Below are positions 6,922 to 15,521 of a stretch of 33,659 bases of DNA, one piece after another. The stretch comes from Clostridia bacterium (lineage in GTDB: Bacteria > Bacillota > Clostridia > Oscillospirales > Acutalibacteraceae), in contig JAFSCI010000037.1 of assembly GCA_017436815.1 (NCBI GenBank), forward strand, positions 1 to 33,659, written 5' to 3'. Under the pieces are notes generated by a model. The model searched no databases, was not told the DNA's origin, and worked only from the letters and a program-made list of their open reading frames with translations. Both the position numbers and the translations under genes were made by a program. Numbering within the stretch: the first letter of the stretch is position 1; each line of letters begins with the position of its first letter.

Positions 6922-8065
6922 AATAGTTAATCTCGGATATCGGCTTATTATCTTTATAATATATACGGGGTACGCGTCTGGAAATACCGCATACAAATTC
7001 GTAGTTAAACGAGCCAGCCATATTGGCCAGAAGCTCTACTGATATATTCTCATTACCGCTGTTTCCGAGCACCGTAACCTCATCAAGCACCTTAACGTCA
7101 AGGCCTGTTACGTCGACCATAAGCTGATCCATACAAACCCTGCCGAGCACTCGGCACTTTTGACCCTTAATAAGCACATATGACTTATTGGAAAGGGCTC
7201 TTGGGTATCCGTCTGCATAGCCTATGGGCAAAGTAGCGACCTTAATATCGTTCTCAGGCTTAAAAGTCAGACCGTAGCTTATGCCTTGGCCTTTTTTGAC
7301 CGTTTTTACAAATGAGATATGTGCTATTATTTCCATTGCGGGCTTTAGCGTAAAACTATCTGTCTTAACTTCATCTGACGGGTAAAGTCCGTAGGTAATT
7401 ATACCTGCGCGTACCATATTAAAGTCGGTATCCATTTCCATAATGCCTGCCGAGTTACTCAGATGCTTAATCGGTATATTGATTCCTTGGCTTTCAAGGC
7501 TCTTAATAAACCACTCAAAGCGCTCTTTTTGTTTTTTGGCCTCGGTTTTATCGGCCTCATCGGCGGTGGCGTAGTGGCTGAAAATGCCCTCTATATATAT
7601 TCCGTCGAGCTGCTCAATTTGTTTTATCTGCTCGATGCTTTGTTCGTTCACGGCATAGCCGATTCTGGACATACCTGTATCAACCGCAATGTGAATTTTT
7701 GCAGTTTTGTGAAATTCCTTTGCCACGGCAGATAATTGGTTAGCCGAATCTAAATCGAAAATGGTGGCAGTTATATCGTTTTCAACTACCGTTTCAAAAA
7801 ATTCGGGCGCTGTGAACGATAAAATTAAAATACCGTTTTTTATGCCGTTTCTCCTTAGCTCTAAGCCTTCAAAAACGTCGGCAACGCCAAAATAATCGAC
7901 CGTATCCTGCAGATGAGTTGCAACACTTACGGCTCCGTGACCGTATGCATCGGCCTTTACTACCGCCATAATTTTGGTACCGCTTTTTATTTTGCTTTTT
8001 ACTGTGTTTATGTTGTGCATTATGGCATCTAAATCAATTTTTGCACAAACTCGGTTGTAAATCAT
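6914..8065 (-). CDS. alr: Alanine racemase
   Basis: PLP enzyme interconverting L- and D-alanine for peptidoglycan; 383 aa, normal length. The PLP lysine is in VVKADAYGHG (Lys37) and the second catalytic base is the Tyr in GISYGL. The TIM-barrel domain occupies the first two thirds and a beta domain the rest (RVCMDQLMVDVT). The ATG at 8065 is seven bases after AAAGGAT. It is last in the ymdB-to-alr operon, 13 bases after recG. Its stop codon TAG (6916-6914) lies inside the terminal repeat of the foldback element, so the native C terminus may have been altered slightly. Confidence 0.96.
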   Translation of the reverse strand: MIYNRVCAKIDLDAIMHNINTVKSKIKSGTKIMAVVKADAYGHGAVSVATHLQDTVDYFGVADVFEGLELRRNGIKNGILILSFTAPEFFETVVENDITATIFDLDSANQLSAVAKEFHKTAKIHIAVDTGMSRIGYAVNEQSIEQIKQIEQLDGIYIEGIFSHYATADEADKTEAKKQKERFEWFIKSLESQGINIPIKHLSNSAGIMEMDTDFNMVRAGIITYGLYPSDEVKTDSFTLKPAMEIIAHISFVKTVKKGQGISYGLTFKPENDIKVATLPIGYADGYPRALSNKSYVLIKGQKCRVLGRVCMDQLMVDVTGLDVKVLDEVTVLGNSGNENISVELLANMAGSFNYEFVCGISRRVPRIYYKDNKPISEINYLE

Positions 8066-8078
8066 ACTAAATATCCTT

Positions 8079-10100
8079 TCAAGACATTGCCGATAAAAAC
8101 ATTCTTCTTATTTCGGCCTTTAAGTTAGCATTTTCGGGTTTTGAGAGTGACGGATCGTTAATGATACATTTTTTTGCCGCATTTCCCGATGCACGAACGA
8201 TTTGCATATCGTTTACAAAGTCGGCAATTTTCAGATCTGGCAGACCGTGCTGCTTTTTGCCTAAAAAGTCACCCGGTCCTCTTAGCTTTAAATCTTCATC
8301 GGCAATTTTAAAGCCGTCGTTGGTTGAGCACATAATATTAAGACGCGCCTTTGTGTTTTTGGACTCGCTGTCAGATATAAATATGCAGGTAGACTTATAT
8401 TTGCCTCGGCCTACTCTGCCCCTTAGCTGATGCAATGCCGAAAGACCGAAGCGCTCGGCATTCTCAACCGCTAAAATAGCGGCATTTGCAACGTCTATAC
8501 CAACCTCTACAACGGTTGTGCACACAAGCAGGTCAATCTGACCGTCGGCAAATTCGCGCATAATTTTTGTTTTTTCTTTGGCCGTCATTTTACCGTGCAA
8601 AAGACCGACTGAGTAATTTTTAAATTCGTTTTCCGATAATTTTTTATAATGCTCCTCGGCCGAGATTAAATCGGTATTCTCGCCCTCTTCAACAAGCGGG
8701 CAAACAATATATCCCTGCCTGCCTTCGTCAAGGTGCTTTTTTATGTAGTTATAAGCCCTTTGACGTTTATCGGAGCCTACGGCGTAGGTTTCAATTGGGG
8801 TGCGACCCTTGGGGTATTCATCGATTATACTTATATCTAAATCGCCATAAATAGTGAGCGCTAAGGTTCTGGGAATAGGTGTTGCCGACATAACCAGGGT
8901 ATGCGGATGATTACCCTTTTTTGCGAGCAACGAACGCTGAGCCACGCCAAAACGGTGCTGTTCGTCGGTAATAACAAGACCTAAATTATCGAACAAGGTA
9001 TCATCGGTGATAATCGCGTGTGTGCCTATTACGATATCTACCTCGCCATTTGCTATGGCGGTTTTTATTTTATTTTTATTGGCCGCCGTTACCGAGCCCG
9101 TAAGCAGTGCGCATTTAATGGAAAACTGCTCAAACAAAGCTGATAATGACTTAAAATGCTGCTGAGCCAAAACCTCGGTAGGCGCCATAAAAGCCGACTG
9201 ATAGCCGTTTTTAACCATATTGAACATAAGTGCCGCCGCAACTAAGGTTTTACCGCTGCCAACGTCGCCCTGAATGAGTCGGTTCATACATTGGCCGCTT
9301 TTAATATCGGCCATACATTCACCTATTACCCTCTTTTGTGCAGAGGTAAGTTCAAACGGCAAGACGGATAAAAACTGATTTGTATATTCATTTTTTACCG
9401 AAACATCGGTAACTGTACGCTTGGCGTTGCGCAGCATTATAAAGCCTGCCTGAAGTAAAAACAGTTCTTCAAAAATAAGGCGCTTTCTTGCCCTTTCGAG
9501 CAGTTCCTTAGTTTTTGGAAAATGTATATTACTTATAGCAGTGTTTAAATCGCACAAATTATACTCTTTTAAAACGTCGCTTGGCAATGGGTCGGGCAGC
9601 TGAGTGTTTAAAAGCGCAGTTTTAACAAGGCTTGATATTACCTTTGACGACATATTCGCGCTTGCGTGGTATATTGGTTTTATTGCATTAGATCCGACCT
9701 CGGAAATTTCGGGTGAGGACATATTACGGTAAATAATATTACCGTCCATTTTGCCGTAAAACAAATACTCCCTGCCCATAGCAATTTTTTGCGCTAAGTA
9801 TTTGTTGTTATATATTGTTACCTGCATTCTGCCGCTTTGGTCGGCGGCAAAAAACTTGTAAAGAGTAAGCTTGTTTCTTATTGGATGCTCGGTTACGTCA
9901 CTTACAACAACTGCTCTTATACAAACTGTTTTTTGAAGGTTATCGGAGTAAATTTCGTCTATGGTGCCCCAGTCCTCATAAGCTCTCGGATAAAAACGCA
10001 AAAGGGCGCCGACAGTATCGACCCCCAACTTGTTAAGGGTATGGGCTTTTTTCTCGCCCACACCCTTTAAATATCTAATTTCGCTTAAATACGGTACCAT
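8079..10100 (-). CDS. recG: ATP-dependent DNA helicase RecG
   Basis: Monomeric superfamily 2 helicase that regresses stalled replication forks and branch-migrates recombination junctions. Its 673 aa match the family. An N-terminal wedge (OB-fold) domain precedes Walker A GDVGSGKT (278-285), DEQH (379-382) and the SATPIPRT motif. Motif VI lies in LHQLRGRVGRG, and the C-terminal TRG-type segment contains LKLRGPGDFLG. The ribosome site is weak (GGTG). In many Firmicutes recG follows the Asp23-fakA pair, as here. Confidence 0.97.
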   Translation of the reverse strand: MVPYLSEIRYLKGVGEKKAHTLNKLGVDTVGALLRFYPRAYEDWGTIDEIYSDNLQKTVCIRAVVVSDVTEHPIRNKLTLYKFFAADQSGRMQVTIYNNKYLAQKIAMGREYLFYGKMDGNIIYRNMSSPEISEVGSNAIKPIYHASANMSSKVISSLVKTALLNTQLPDPLPSDVLKEYNLCDLNTAISNIHFPKTKELLERARKRLIFEELFLLQAGFIMLRNAKRTVTDVSVKNEYTNQFLSVLPFELTSAQKRVIGECMADIKSGQCMNRLIQGDVGSGKTLVAAALMFNMVKNGYQSAFMAPTEVLAQQHFKSLSALFEQFSIKCALLTGSVTAANKNKIKTAIANGEVDIVIGTHAIITDDTLFDNLGLVITDEQHRFGVAQRSLLAKKGNHPHTLVMSATPIPRTLALTIYGDLDISIIDEYPKGRTPIETYAVGSDKRQRAYNYIKKHLDEGRQGYIVCPLVEEGENTDLISAEEHYKKLSENEFKNYSVGLLHGKMTAKEKTKIMREFADGQIDLLVCTTVVEVGIDVANAAILAVENAERFGLSALHQLRGRVGRGKYKSTCIFISDSESKNTKARLNIMCSTNDGFKIADEDLKLRGPGDFLGKKQHGLPDLKIADFVNDMQIVRASGNAAKKCIINDPSLSKPENANLKAEIRRMFLSAMS

Positions 10101-10121
10101 TTACACCACACCGTTTTGCAG

Positions 10122-11795
10122 TTATTCTACCGAAATAATATAGTAGTAAACAGGTTGGCCGCCCTTTATAAAGGTGATATCAACCTTCTTGCCATACTTG
10201 GCGTTAAGCTCGGATTCCATCTTGGCAGCCTGTCTGTCGGTTATATCTTCACCGTAAATAACAGTAACTACGCTGCTTGTGTTTTTGAGCATTTTGCCTG
10301 TAAGCTTTAATACGCACTTTGTAATATCCTTTTCAACAAACGAAAGCTTGCCGTTGTTAAGTGCTAAAAGCTCGCCCTGTTTGATTTTAAAGCCCTCATA
10401 GTCGGAATCTCTTGCGGCAAAGGTTATTTGACCTGTTGAAACCTGAGAAAATGCATTTTGCATATTTATAGCATTTTCATCATCAGATGCATCGGGGTCA
10501 AAGGTAAGCATTGCCGAAATTCCCTGAGGAATGGTCTTTGTATGAAGTACAATAACCTTACGTGTACTAATAGGTATAACCTGCTCGGCCGCCATAATAA
10601 TGTTTTTGTTATTAGGTAAAACAAATACGGTTTCGGCGGGAGTAAGCTCTACTGCCTTTAAAATATCGTCGGTACTGGGGTTCATTGTCTGTCCGCCGCT
10701 TACGACAATATCGGCACCAAGCTCTTTAAATAGTTCTTCCAAGCCCTCGCCTGCGCTTACCGACACAAAACCAAATGGCTTTTCGGGTGCAACGGGGGTA
10801 TATCTTTCTGTACCCTGAAGATTTTTAGGAGCTTTTTTCTTCTCGCCCTTGGCATCGTGCTTTTGTCTTTCGTGCTGGTCACGCATATTTTCAACCTTCA
10901 TATTAACAAGGCTACCGAATTCCAAACCCTTTTCAAAGGCGTTGCCCGGGTGGTCGGTATGAACGTGTACCTTTATGATTTCATCACTGTCAACCACAAC
11001 TACACAATCGCCAATAGATTCTAAATATGCTCTGAGCTGGGCAGGTTCTTTTTCGTTAGAACGGTTTACTATAAACTCGGTGCAATAGGTGAAGGTAATT
11101 TCACCCTCAAATTCACCTGCGGCATTTCTCGACTGGTTTTCTTCTTCCTCGGGCTCATCAGCGCTTAAAGCATTGCTCTTTATAATAACGGAATCTTTAA
11201 ATACCGAATACATACCCTCTAAAATAACGGTATAGCCCTTACCGCCCGCGTCAACAACGCCTGCTTTTTTAAGAACGGGTAAAAGATTAGGTGTATCGGC
11301 CAAGGCGACGTTTGCGCCCTCCATAGCGGCTTCGAAAACTCCTAAAGTATCAGCACCGGCTTTTAATGCCTTTTCGGCATATTCGCTGGCTACTCTTGCA
11401 ACGGTTAAAATAGTGCCCTCGGTTGGCTTCATAACGGCCTTATACGCGGCATCTACACCAAGTTTGAATGCCTCTGCCAAATTCTTTGCATTTACCTCTT
11501 CACAGTCTTTGAGTCCCTTAGAAAAGCCTCTGAATAAAAGCGAGGTAATAACACCCGAGTTTCCTCTGGCGCCTCTTAACATTGCGGTAGCAACAACGTC
11601 GGCTACCTTTGTGGCAGAAGCACCGCTAAGTTTCTCAAGCTCTCTTGCGGCGGCATTTACCGTCATAGACATATTTGTACCCGTATCGCCATCTGGCACG
11701 GGGAAAACATTTAAATCGTCAACCTGCTTGCGATTGTTAGTTATATTATTTGCAGCCGATATGACCGCATCGCGCAGGGTATCACCATTAAACAA
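10122..11795 (-). CDS. fakA: Fatty acid kinase ATP-binding subunit (YloV/DAK2 family)
   Basis: Phosphorylates fatty acids held by a FakB (DegV) partner, feeding exogenous fatty acids to phospholipid synthesis. The N-terminal DhaL-type nucleotide domain has the Mg-ATP-binding aspartates in NVFPVPDGDTGTNM; a middle domain and a C-terminal FakB-binding-like domain follow. Total about 557 aa, typical for FakA. I favour a TTG start at 11795, eight bases after AAGGAG; a GTG at 11804 touches that site. No FakB gene is in the window. An Asp23 gene lies just upstream, the standard Firmicute pairing. Confidence 0.9.
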   Translation of the reverse strand: MFNGDTLRDAVISAANNITNNRKQVDDLNVFPVPDGDTGTNMSMTVNAAARELEKLSGASATKVADVVATAMLRGARGNSGVITSLLFRGFSKGLKDCEEVNAKNLAEAFKLGVDAAYKAVMKPTEGTILTVARVASEYAEKALKAGADTLGVFEAAMEGANVALADTPNLLPVLKKAGVVDAGGKGYTVILEGMYSVFKDSVIIKSNALSADEPEEEENQSRNAAGEFEGEITFTYCTEFIVNRSNEKEPAQLRAYLESIGDCVVVVDSDEIIKVHVHTDHPGNAFEKGLEFGSLVNMKVENMRDQHERQKHDAKGEKKKAPKNLQGTERYTPVAPEKPFGFVSVSAGEGLEELFKELGADIVVSGGQTMNPSTDDILKAVELTPAETVFVLPNNKNIIMAAEQVIPISTRKVIVLHTKTIPQGISAMLTFDPDASDDENAINMQNAFSQVSTGQITFAARDSDYEGFKIKQGELLALNNGKLSFVEKDITKCVLKLTGKMLKNTSSVVTVIYGEDITDRQAAKMESELNAKYGKKVDITFIKGGQPVYYYIISVE

Positions 11796-11837
11796 ATAAA
11801 ACACTCCTTAAATTACTTGGGCTCTCGTTGCCCTAGG

Positions 11838-12188
11838 TTATTCGACTATACCGTCTACCTTTACCGTTACCTTTTCAACAGTTATGCCTGTTGCCTGGTT
11901 TACTGTATATTTTACCTTGTTTACAATGCTCTTGGCTATTGCGTTAATGTTCATTCCGTAAAGAACAATTATATGAAGCTCTACCGAAATTTTGTCGGCA
12001 TCGCCAACTACCTTTATGCCCTTGTCCATATAGTCCTTTTTAGAAACCATACCTATTATTTTCTGCTTGGAGCCTCTGGGCACCATACCTACAACACCGT
12101 AACACGATGTTACAGCGTTACCTATAAGTTTTGAAAGATACTCGTTAGATAAAATTACTTTACCTGTTCTTGTTTCGTATGCTATCAT
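11838..12188 (-). CDS. yloU: Asp23/Gls24 family envelope-stress protein
   Basis: Protein of 116 aa from the alkaline-shock Asp23 family. It has the conserved start of the domain (LSNEYLSKLIGNAVTSC), then VELHIIVLYGMNINAIA and a basic Val/Lys-rich end. Its family members form membrane-proximal filaments linked to cell-envelope homeostasis. The ATG follows AAAGGAGG by seven bases, one of the best ribosome sites here, so it is probably abundant. It lies between the solute-binding lipoprotein gene and fakA in the same operon; a paralogue (YqhY) of equal length is at 19067-19417. Confidence 0.9.
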   Translation of the reverse strand: MIAYETRTGKVILSNEYLSKLIGNAVTSCYGVVGMVPRGSKQKIIGMVSKKDYMDKGIKVVGDADKISVELHIIVLYGMNINAIAKSIVNKVKYTVNQATGITVEKVTVKVDGIVE

Positions 12189-12202
12189 AAATTTTCCTCC
12201 TT

Positions 12203-13849
12203 TTACTTAGTAGGGTTTATTTTAAAATTTTCGAGTGAAAAAAATATATCACTTAACGTTGCCTGAGGGGTAGTTTCGATATCATTCGAGTAAAACAATA
12301 TTCCAGTTTTGTAAACTACCGGAATAATTGGCAGTTGCGATTCGAATATGGTGCAAACACTTCCGATTTCACACTCGCCGCTGTAAAAGCTTTTTAGTAT
12401 TTGCTCGCAGTTAATATCGTTAGTCGGCTCCGCTTCGGGCTGATTGGCAGGCTCTTGCGACACGCTTTCTTGCGTACCGACCTGTTCATCTTGTTGCGGC
12501 GGTGGTGTGGGATTTTTAACACCGTATGCCGCCGAACCACCCGGACAGACAAGCTCGGTAATATCCATATTATTTAAAATAATAGTTTCGGCAATGTAAA
12601 GACTAAACTCGCCTCTTGCAAGACGCGCCATATATTCTGCATAAGGCACAGCCGTTACGGTGGTGTAAATTCCCGCATCGCACATCTGCTTTGCAAGCAA
12701 TGTTGCAGCCAGTTTTTTATACGAGCTTTCTTCGTTTACAAGTATGGAAAGTGCCAGGCGTTTACCCTTAGAGTTTACCGCATAGCCCTCACTGTCAAAT
12801 GTATTATAACCTATTTGCGACAAATTCACAACAACAATTTGCTTATCCGCCGTTTTTTGTAGGGTCTGATACTGGCTCGACGGCTCAAAAGCCGGATTAA
12901 AAATACCTGTTGCTGAGACTGCATTCTGGTAATACGCCTCTTTTGCAATTTGCTCACGCGAGATAGCGGCAGACACGGCATAGCGCAGATGAACGTTACT
13001 TAAAATATGGTCTTCAGACATATTTGCGCCCAAATAAATAAGGTTATTTAAATTAACCGAGGTTCTCTTGCCCGACATTCTTGTGATGCTCTCTTTAGAT
13101 AAATCGGTAAAATACATATCTACCGCGCCAACCGAAATATTATGGTCGATTGCTTCATCATCAGGAGAATTGAGCAAGGCTATGCTTTTTACAGATAAAT
13201 CACCTGCATGGTAATTTTCATTAGCAACAAGCTGTTCGTTTTCTCTGTCAAACAAATACCGTCCGCAACCAATGGGCGCCAGCGCTACGTTATCCTGGTC
13301 GGTTCTGTTGTCACTATCGGCTTTTATAATTGGAAAATCCAAAAGATTAACCGCATACGGATCATTTTTGGAAAATTTGAATTCTACTTCCCTTTCACCC
13401 AGCGCCGTACACGAAATCACCGATTCAAGCTGATACGCATATTTGGTTTTTGACTGCTTTGCTAAGTTATACGAGAAAACCACGTCGGCACTTGTAAGAG
13501 GGGTCGAATCTGTAAAAGCGGCCGATTTAAGTTTAATTTTTAAACTTCCGTCCTCACTTTTATTGATACTCTCAGCCAAAATATTTACCGGGTTAAAATC
13601 AGAATCTATTTTTATAAGCGGATCGAACATTAAAAGCGATACCTGCGCATTAGCTTCTGTAACGGCACGGTAAGGGTTTAACGAGTCGGTAGCCGAATAT
13701 ATTAAGGTTATGTTTTCAGTGTTTTGTGTATCTGAGCCTGAATTTTCGGGTTTACCTTCATTCTGATGCGTACTGTTTGCGCACGAGCAAAACACAAAAA
13801 TCAAGCATATACAAGCACTAATTAGCTTTAAAAACTTTGATTTTTTCAT
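12203..13849 (-). CDS. Family 5 extracellular solute-binding lipoprotein
   Basis: A 548-aa OppA/DppA-type binding protein. It has a lipoprotein signal (MKKSKFLKLISAC, then a hydrophobic run and lipobox FCSC with Cys23), so it is anchored outside the membrane. The core has the family pattern: YSATDSLNPY near the start, LTSADVVFSYNLA, and HLRYAVSAAISREQIA. Near residues 430-475 there is a Pro/Gln/Glu-rich insert (TPPPQQDEQ...), unusual in the fold. No ABC permease or ATPase gene is adjacent. It overlaps the ymdB stop by four bases (ATGA). The ligand is unknown; peptides are the family default. Confidence 0.85.
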   Translation of the reverse strand: MKKSKFLKLISACICLIFVFCSCANSTHQNEGKPENSGSDTQNTENITLIYSATDSLNPYRAVTEANAQVSLLMFDPLIKIDSDFNPVNILAESINKSEDGSLKIKLKSAAFTDSTPLTSADVVFSYNLAKQSKTKYAYQLESVISCTALGEREVEFKFSKNDPYAVNLLDFPIIKADSDNRTDQDNVALAPIGCGRYLFDRENEQLVANENYHAGDLSVKSIALLNSPDDEAIDHNISVGAVDMYFTDLSKESITRMSGKRTSVNLNNLIYLGANMSEDHILSNVHLRYAVSAAISREQIAKEAYYQNAVSATGIFNPAFEPSSQYQTLQKTADKQIVVVNLSQIGYNTFDSEGYAVNSKGKRLALSILVNEESSYKKLAATLLAKQMCDAGIYTTVTAVPYAEYMARLARGEFSLYIAETIILNNMDITELVCPGGSAAYGVKNPTPPPQQDEQVGTQESVSQEPANQPEAEPTNDINCEQILKSFYSGECEIGSVCTIFESQLPIIPVVYKTGILFYSNDIETTPQATLSDIFFSLENFKINPTK

Positions 13850-14631
13850 TCCTTTGCCAATACCCTTTCAACCTGCACGGTTTTGCCGCTTTTTTCGTCG
13901 ACAGTAAAAACAACACCGTTCAAAGCGCACTTACCGTCTGCTAAAACGAACTTTTCGCAGGTTTTGTCTTTTAATCTGGATATTATTATTTCGCTTTTCA
14001 CACCGAGTATGGAGTTTTCAGGACCCGTCATACCAACGTCGGTAATATAACCGGTACCGAGCGGTAAAATCTGCTCGTCGGCAGTCTGAATGTGCGTATG
14101 TGTGCCGAATACCGCCGATACTTTACCGTCTAAGTAAAGGCCCAGTGCTCTTTTTTCACTTGTAGCCTCAGCGTGAAAATCCACAACAATGATATTTGCG
14201 CCCGAATTTTTTGCCTTTTGTATAAGCTCATCGGCCGCATCAAACGGGGACGACGCCTTGAGCGCATCTAAATATATAATGCCCGACAAATTTATTACCG
14301 CAACGCTTACTCTGCCGCAATCTACTACAGCCAAACCGCTGCCCATAGTTTGCTCGGGTATATTGTGCGGACGTAGAATAAGGTCGTTTTGTTCGTAAAC
14401 CAAAAGCTCTTCTTTGCGCCTGAAGGAATGGTTACCGCCCGTTATAACGTTTGCGCCGCTTGTGAATATATGCGCAGCGCTCTGGGTCGTAAGGCCATTG
14501 CCATCGGCCGAATTTTCACCGTTTACTATAACAAAATCTACCCCGTACTCTGCTTTTATTTTGGGTAAAAGCTGCCTTAAAGCATTGCAACCAATACTGC
14601 CGCAAACATCGCCAACACAAAGTATTTTCAT
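13846..14631 (-). CDS. ymdB: YmdB-family metallophosphoesterase (2',3'-cAMP phosphodiesterase)
   Basis: Calcineurin-like phosphoesterase of 261 aa. Metal-binding motifs visible in order are GDVCGS (7-12), VNGENSADG, TGGNHSFRRKE, VDFHAEATSEK and FGTHTHIQTAD. YmdB of Bacillus hydrolyses 2',3'-cyclic nucleotides and affects motility and biofilm choice. The start follows GGGAGG by eight bases. It is first in the six-gene operon that ends with alr, behind a consensus promoter. Confidence 0.92.
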   Translation of the reverse strand: MKILCVGDVCGSIGCNALRQLLPKIKAEYGVDFVIVNGENSADGNGLTTQSAAHIFTSGANVITGGNHSFRRKEELLVYEQNDLILRPHNIPEQTMGSGLAVVDCGRVSVAVINLSGIIYLDALKASSPFDAADELIQKAKNSGANIIVVDFHAEATSEKRALGLYLDGKVSAVFGTHTHIQTADEQILPLGTGYITDVGMTGPENSILGVKSEIIISRLKDKTCEKFVLADGKCALNGVVFTVDEKSGKTVQVERVLAKE

Positions 14632-14672
14632 TCGGCAGTCCTCCCAAAAAGCATAGTTACGCAGTTTGTTAT

Positions 14673-14701
14673 ATTATACACTATATATCATTCATTTTCA
14701 A
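14673..14701 (-). promoter_or_regulatory. Sigma-A-type promoter of the ymdB-to-alr operon
   Basis: Minus-strand TTGAAA (14696-14701) and TATAAT (14673-14678) with a 17-base spacer, about 40 bases upstream of ymdB. It lies back to back with the promoter of the plus-strand capsule-regulation genes. Confidence 0.8.
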
Positions 14702-14738
14702 TAAAAATTTAAGTCTTGAAAAAAATATAAATTTTTGC

Positions 14739-14767
14739 TTGATAAAATTATCCCCGTGTTGTATAAT
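14739..14767 (+). promoter_or_regulatory. Sigma-A-type promoter of the cpsC-cpsD genes
   Basis: TTGATA (14739-14744), 17-base spacer, TATAAT (14762-14767). The start codon is 57 bases after the -10 box. Only 37 bases separate its -35 box from that of the divergent ymdB promoter, so a regulator bound between them could affect both. Confidence 0.8.
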
Positions 14768-14823
14768 ACCTATGATAATGTTCATTTCCCGAATTTTAAT
14801 TCGTTTTAGAAAGGATGTTTTAA

Positions 14824-15510
14824 ATGAACGAAATTTCAACCGCTCAAGTTTTTAAAGCGATACTGCGCAGTATATGGATTGCTATTATAGTAGCATTGGT
14901 ATTTGGCGTAGCAGCATTTTCTTACGTAAATATGTTTATGGAAGACGTTTACAGAGCAAGAGCTTCTATCTTTATCACCAACGGTGGTATTTTTAGTGAA
15001 GAAGGCGATGAAACCTCTATTAAGTCTTCCGACTTTACAGCATCTAAATCTCTTTTACCCTCTTGCGTAGGTCTTTTATCTACAACCGAGGCAAAAAAAG
15101 AACTGGAAGCCGCTCTTAACAATGAGGTTAAAATAAAGGGCAATCTTTCAATATCTATCCGCTCTGATGATTCTCTTTTCATAGACATCAGATATTCCGC
15201 CGGCAGCAAGGAAGAAGCCATAAAGGTAACTAACGCCTTTGCAAAAATGGCACCGCAATATTTAGGATCTTTCTTTAATAACACCATAAGCGTTAAGAAT
15301 GTTGAGTATGCCAATACAGCAAGTAAAATAGCGCCGCATACCACTACCATTGCAGTAACGGCCGCACTTGTAGGCGCAGTTTTAGTTTTAGGTATTGCAG
15401 TAATACTTTCGTTGCTTGATCAGACAATTAAAGGCGAAAACGACATTTTAACACATTACGATGTTCCTATTTTAGGTATCGTGCCCGACTTTGAAGGTCT
15501 AAAGAAGTGA
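14824..15510 (+). CDS. cpsC: Wzz-type polysaccharide chain-length protein / tyrosine-kinase activator
   Basis: Membrane protein of 228 aa with two transmembrane helices: about residues 16-38 (IWIAIIVALVFGVAAF) and about 173-195 (AVTAALVGAVLVLGIAVIL). The extracytoplasmic Wzz domain lies between them, and a short cytoplasmic tail ends in VPILGIVPDFEG. In Gram-positive capsule systems such a protein activates the adjacent BY-kinase and sets polymer length. The ribosome site AAAGGATG lies six bases before the ATG. The cognate kinase starts 11 bases downstream. Confidence 0.88.
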   Translation: MNEISTAQVFKAILRSIWIAIIVALVFGVAAFSYVNMFMEDVYRARASIFITNGGIFSEEGDETSIKSSDFTASKSLLPSCVGLLSTTEAKKELEAALNNEVKIKGNLSISIRSDDSLFIDIRYSAGSKEEAIKVTNAFAKMAPQYLGSFFNNTISVKNVEYANTASKIAPHTTTIAVTAALVGAVLVLGIAVILSLLDQTIKGENDILTHYDVPILGIVPDFEGLKK

Positions 15511-15521
15511 GGTAAAGATTA

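Noticed and set aside
11817..12134. Plus-strand frame opposite the Asp23 gene
   Set aside because: Tyr/Cys-rich translation typical of the reverse of a Val/Lys-rich gene; no upstream signals.
14949..15350. Minus-strand frame opposite cpsC
   Set aside because: Hydrophobic antisense shadow of the membrane and Wzz segments; no start signal.
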